Positions 63,555-64,000 of a DNA stretch of 64,000 bases are shown here, one piece after another. The notes beneath the pieces were generated by a model. That model had not been told where the DNA came from. It searched no databases and saw nothing but the letters and a program-made list of their open reading frames with translations. A program made the translations under genes and the position numbers. The DNA lies in the IMG/VR virus record IMGVR_UViG_3300042563_002309, positions 62,001 to 126,000 of that record. The stretch is one strand, 5' to 3'. Numbering within the stretch: position 1 is the stretch's first letter; each line of letters starts with the position of its first letter. This DNA is from a virus.

Positions 63555-63884
63555 ATGGCAGAAAAGACAGGCGCTACAGTCAAAAAGATTCACGATTTTA
63601 ATACCTCAGGTGTATTAGAAGTATGTATCAAAGGAAATTGGTATAGAACTACTTGTAATGAATTCAGATCATTCGATGGTAAGAGAAGAATAACTGAGCC
63701 TTTAAAGCAGCCAGGTATTGGAGATAGCTTTAATGATATAGAATTTAGAACGTATGACTATAACGGCCCAGTTTATATCCTTCAGACTAATCTAGAGGTA
63801 ATTAGAATGGATACAGAGACTATTGTAACTAATCCAAAAATGCCAGTCAATCAAAAATCAGAAGCAAATAGTAATCGTATATGA
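63555..63884 (+). CDS. Protein of unknown function
   Basis: 109 residues, beta-rich, with a KKIHDFNTSGVLEVCIKGNWYR start and two cysteines. Not recognised. Overlaps the next gene by four bases (ATGA). Confidence 0.5.
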   Translation: MAEKTGATVKKIHDFNTSGVLEVCIKGNWYRTTCNEFRSFDGKRRITEPLKQPGIGDSFNDIEFRTYDYNGPVYILQTNLEVIRMDTETIVTNPKMPVNQKSEANSNRI

Positions 63885-64000
63885 GAAAATTAGAAATAGA
63901 ATCTCTAGAAGAATTAGAATCTATCTTCAGAGAAAGATCAGTCGATATGACAAACAATATCAGAGAAGGTATTGAAGAAGCTATGAAGAGTAAGAAGAGG
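63881..64000 (+). CDS. Helical protein, cut by the window end
   Basis: The first 40 codons are visible and the frame is still open at the edge. Acidic and helical (LEIESLEELESIFRERS...). Not identifiable from this part. Confidence 0.5.
   Translation, partial: MRKLEIESLEELESIFRERSVDMTNNIREGIEEAMKSKKR

Overview
This window looks like part of the genome of a large tailed phage infecting a Bacteroidota host, most likely of the flavobacterial type. Almost every supported gene lies on the + strand, tightly packed, often with ATGA or few-base overlaps. The DNA is AT-rich. Many transcription units are preceded by TTG-N20-TATATTTA or a close variant, which matches the Bacteroidota housekeeping promoter. 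Shine-Dalgarno sequences are not evident; start codons often sit in a GTTATG context. Host-type export signals (signal peptides ending in SQ or AQ, a lipoprotein, a type IX secretion C-terminal domain) point to the same group. No capsid, portal or terminase gene was recognised here.

Layout. 0-4.5 kb: replicative helicase (5' end cut by the window), ribonucleotide reductase beta and alpha, and a Holliday-junction-resolvase-like nuclease. 4.5-15.8 kb: an unusual exported-protein region holding a C-type lectin with a dockerin-like tail, a cohesin-like/dockerin-like protein, a cohesin-like protein with a type IX sorting domain, small membrane proteins, a repeat-rich Ala/Glu protein, a CsgG-like protein, an outer-membrane barrel candidate, a lipoprotein and an exported SGNH hydrolase. 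It is interrupted by thioredoxin and QueC. 16.1-20.3 kb: two tRNA blocks with 25 tRNAs covering all 20 amino acids, interleaved with about a dozen other folded RNAs, several of them cloverleaf-like but without a canonical T loop. An HNH nuclease gene separates the blocks. 21.8-22.1 kb: a large folded RNA.

22.1-32.9 kb: many small accessory genes, including a P-loop kinase, an RNA ligase, two metallophosphoesterases and a cyclic-phosphate receiver-type protein, which together suggest RNA repair beside the tRNA array. 32.9-40.7 kb: QueD, QueE, FolE, a TGT/DpdA-like transglycosylase, a PurN-like formyltransferase and QueF. With QueC these form a complete route from GTP to preQ1 and its insertion into DNA. 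40.7-46 kb: a PD-(D/E)XK nuclease, family A DNA polymerase, GroES/GroEL and a histone H1-like protein. 47-49 kb: a lysis cassette (membrane protein, GH19 endolysin, holin, nested spanin-like pair). 49-50.5 kb: a DUF3310 protein, a Cas4/RecB-like nuclease and a ribbon-helix-helix protein. 50.5-61.3 kb: a glycan cluster of glycosyltransferases, aminotransferases, an epimerase and an acyltransferase. 61.3-64 kb: small unknown proteins and an HNH-like zinc protein.

Together the genes supply nucleotides (RNR, thioredoxin, PRTase, MazG-like), replicate and modify DNA (helicase, PolA, 7-deazaguanine pathway), protect translation (tRNAs, RNA repair), fold proteins (GroEL/ES), and probably remodel the infected cell or virion surface (exported proteins, glycan cluster). 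All functions are read from sequence motifs by eye; no database search was run.
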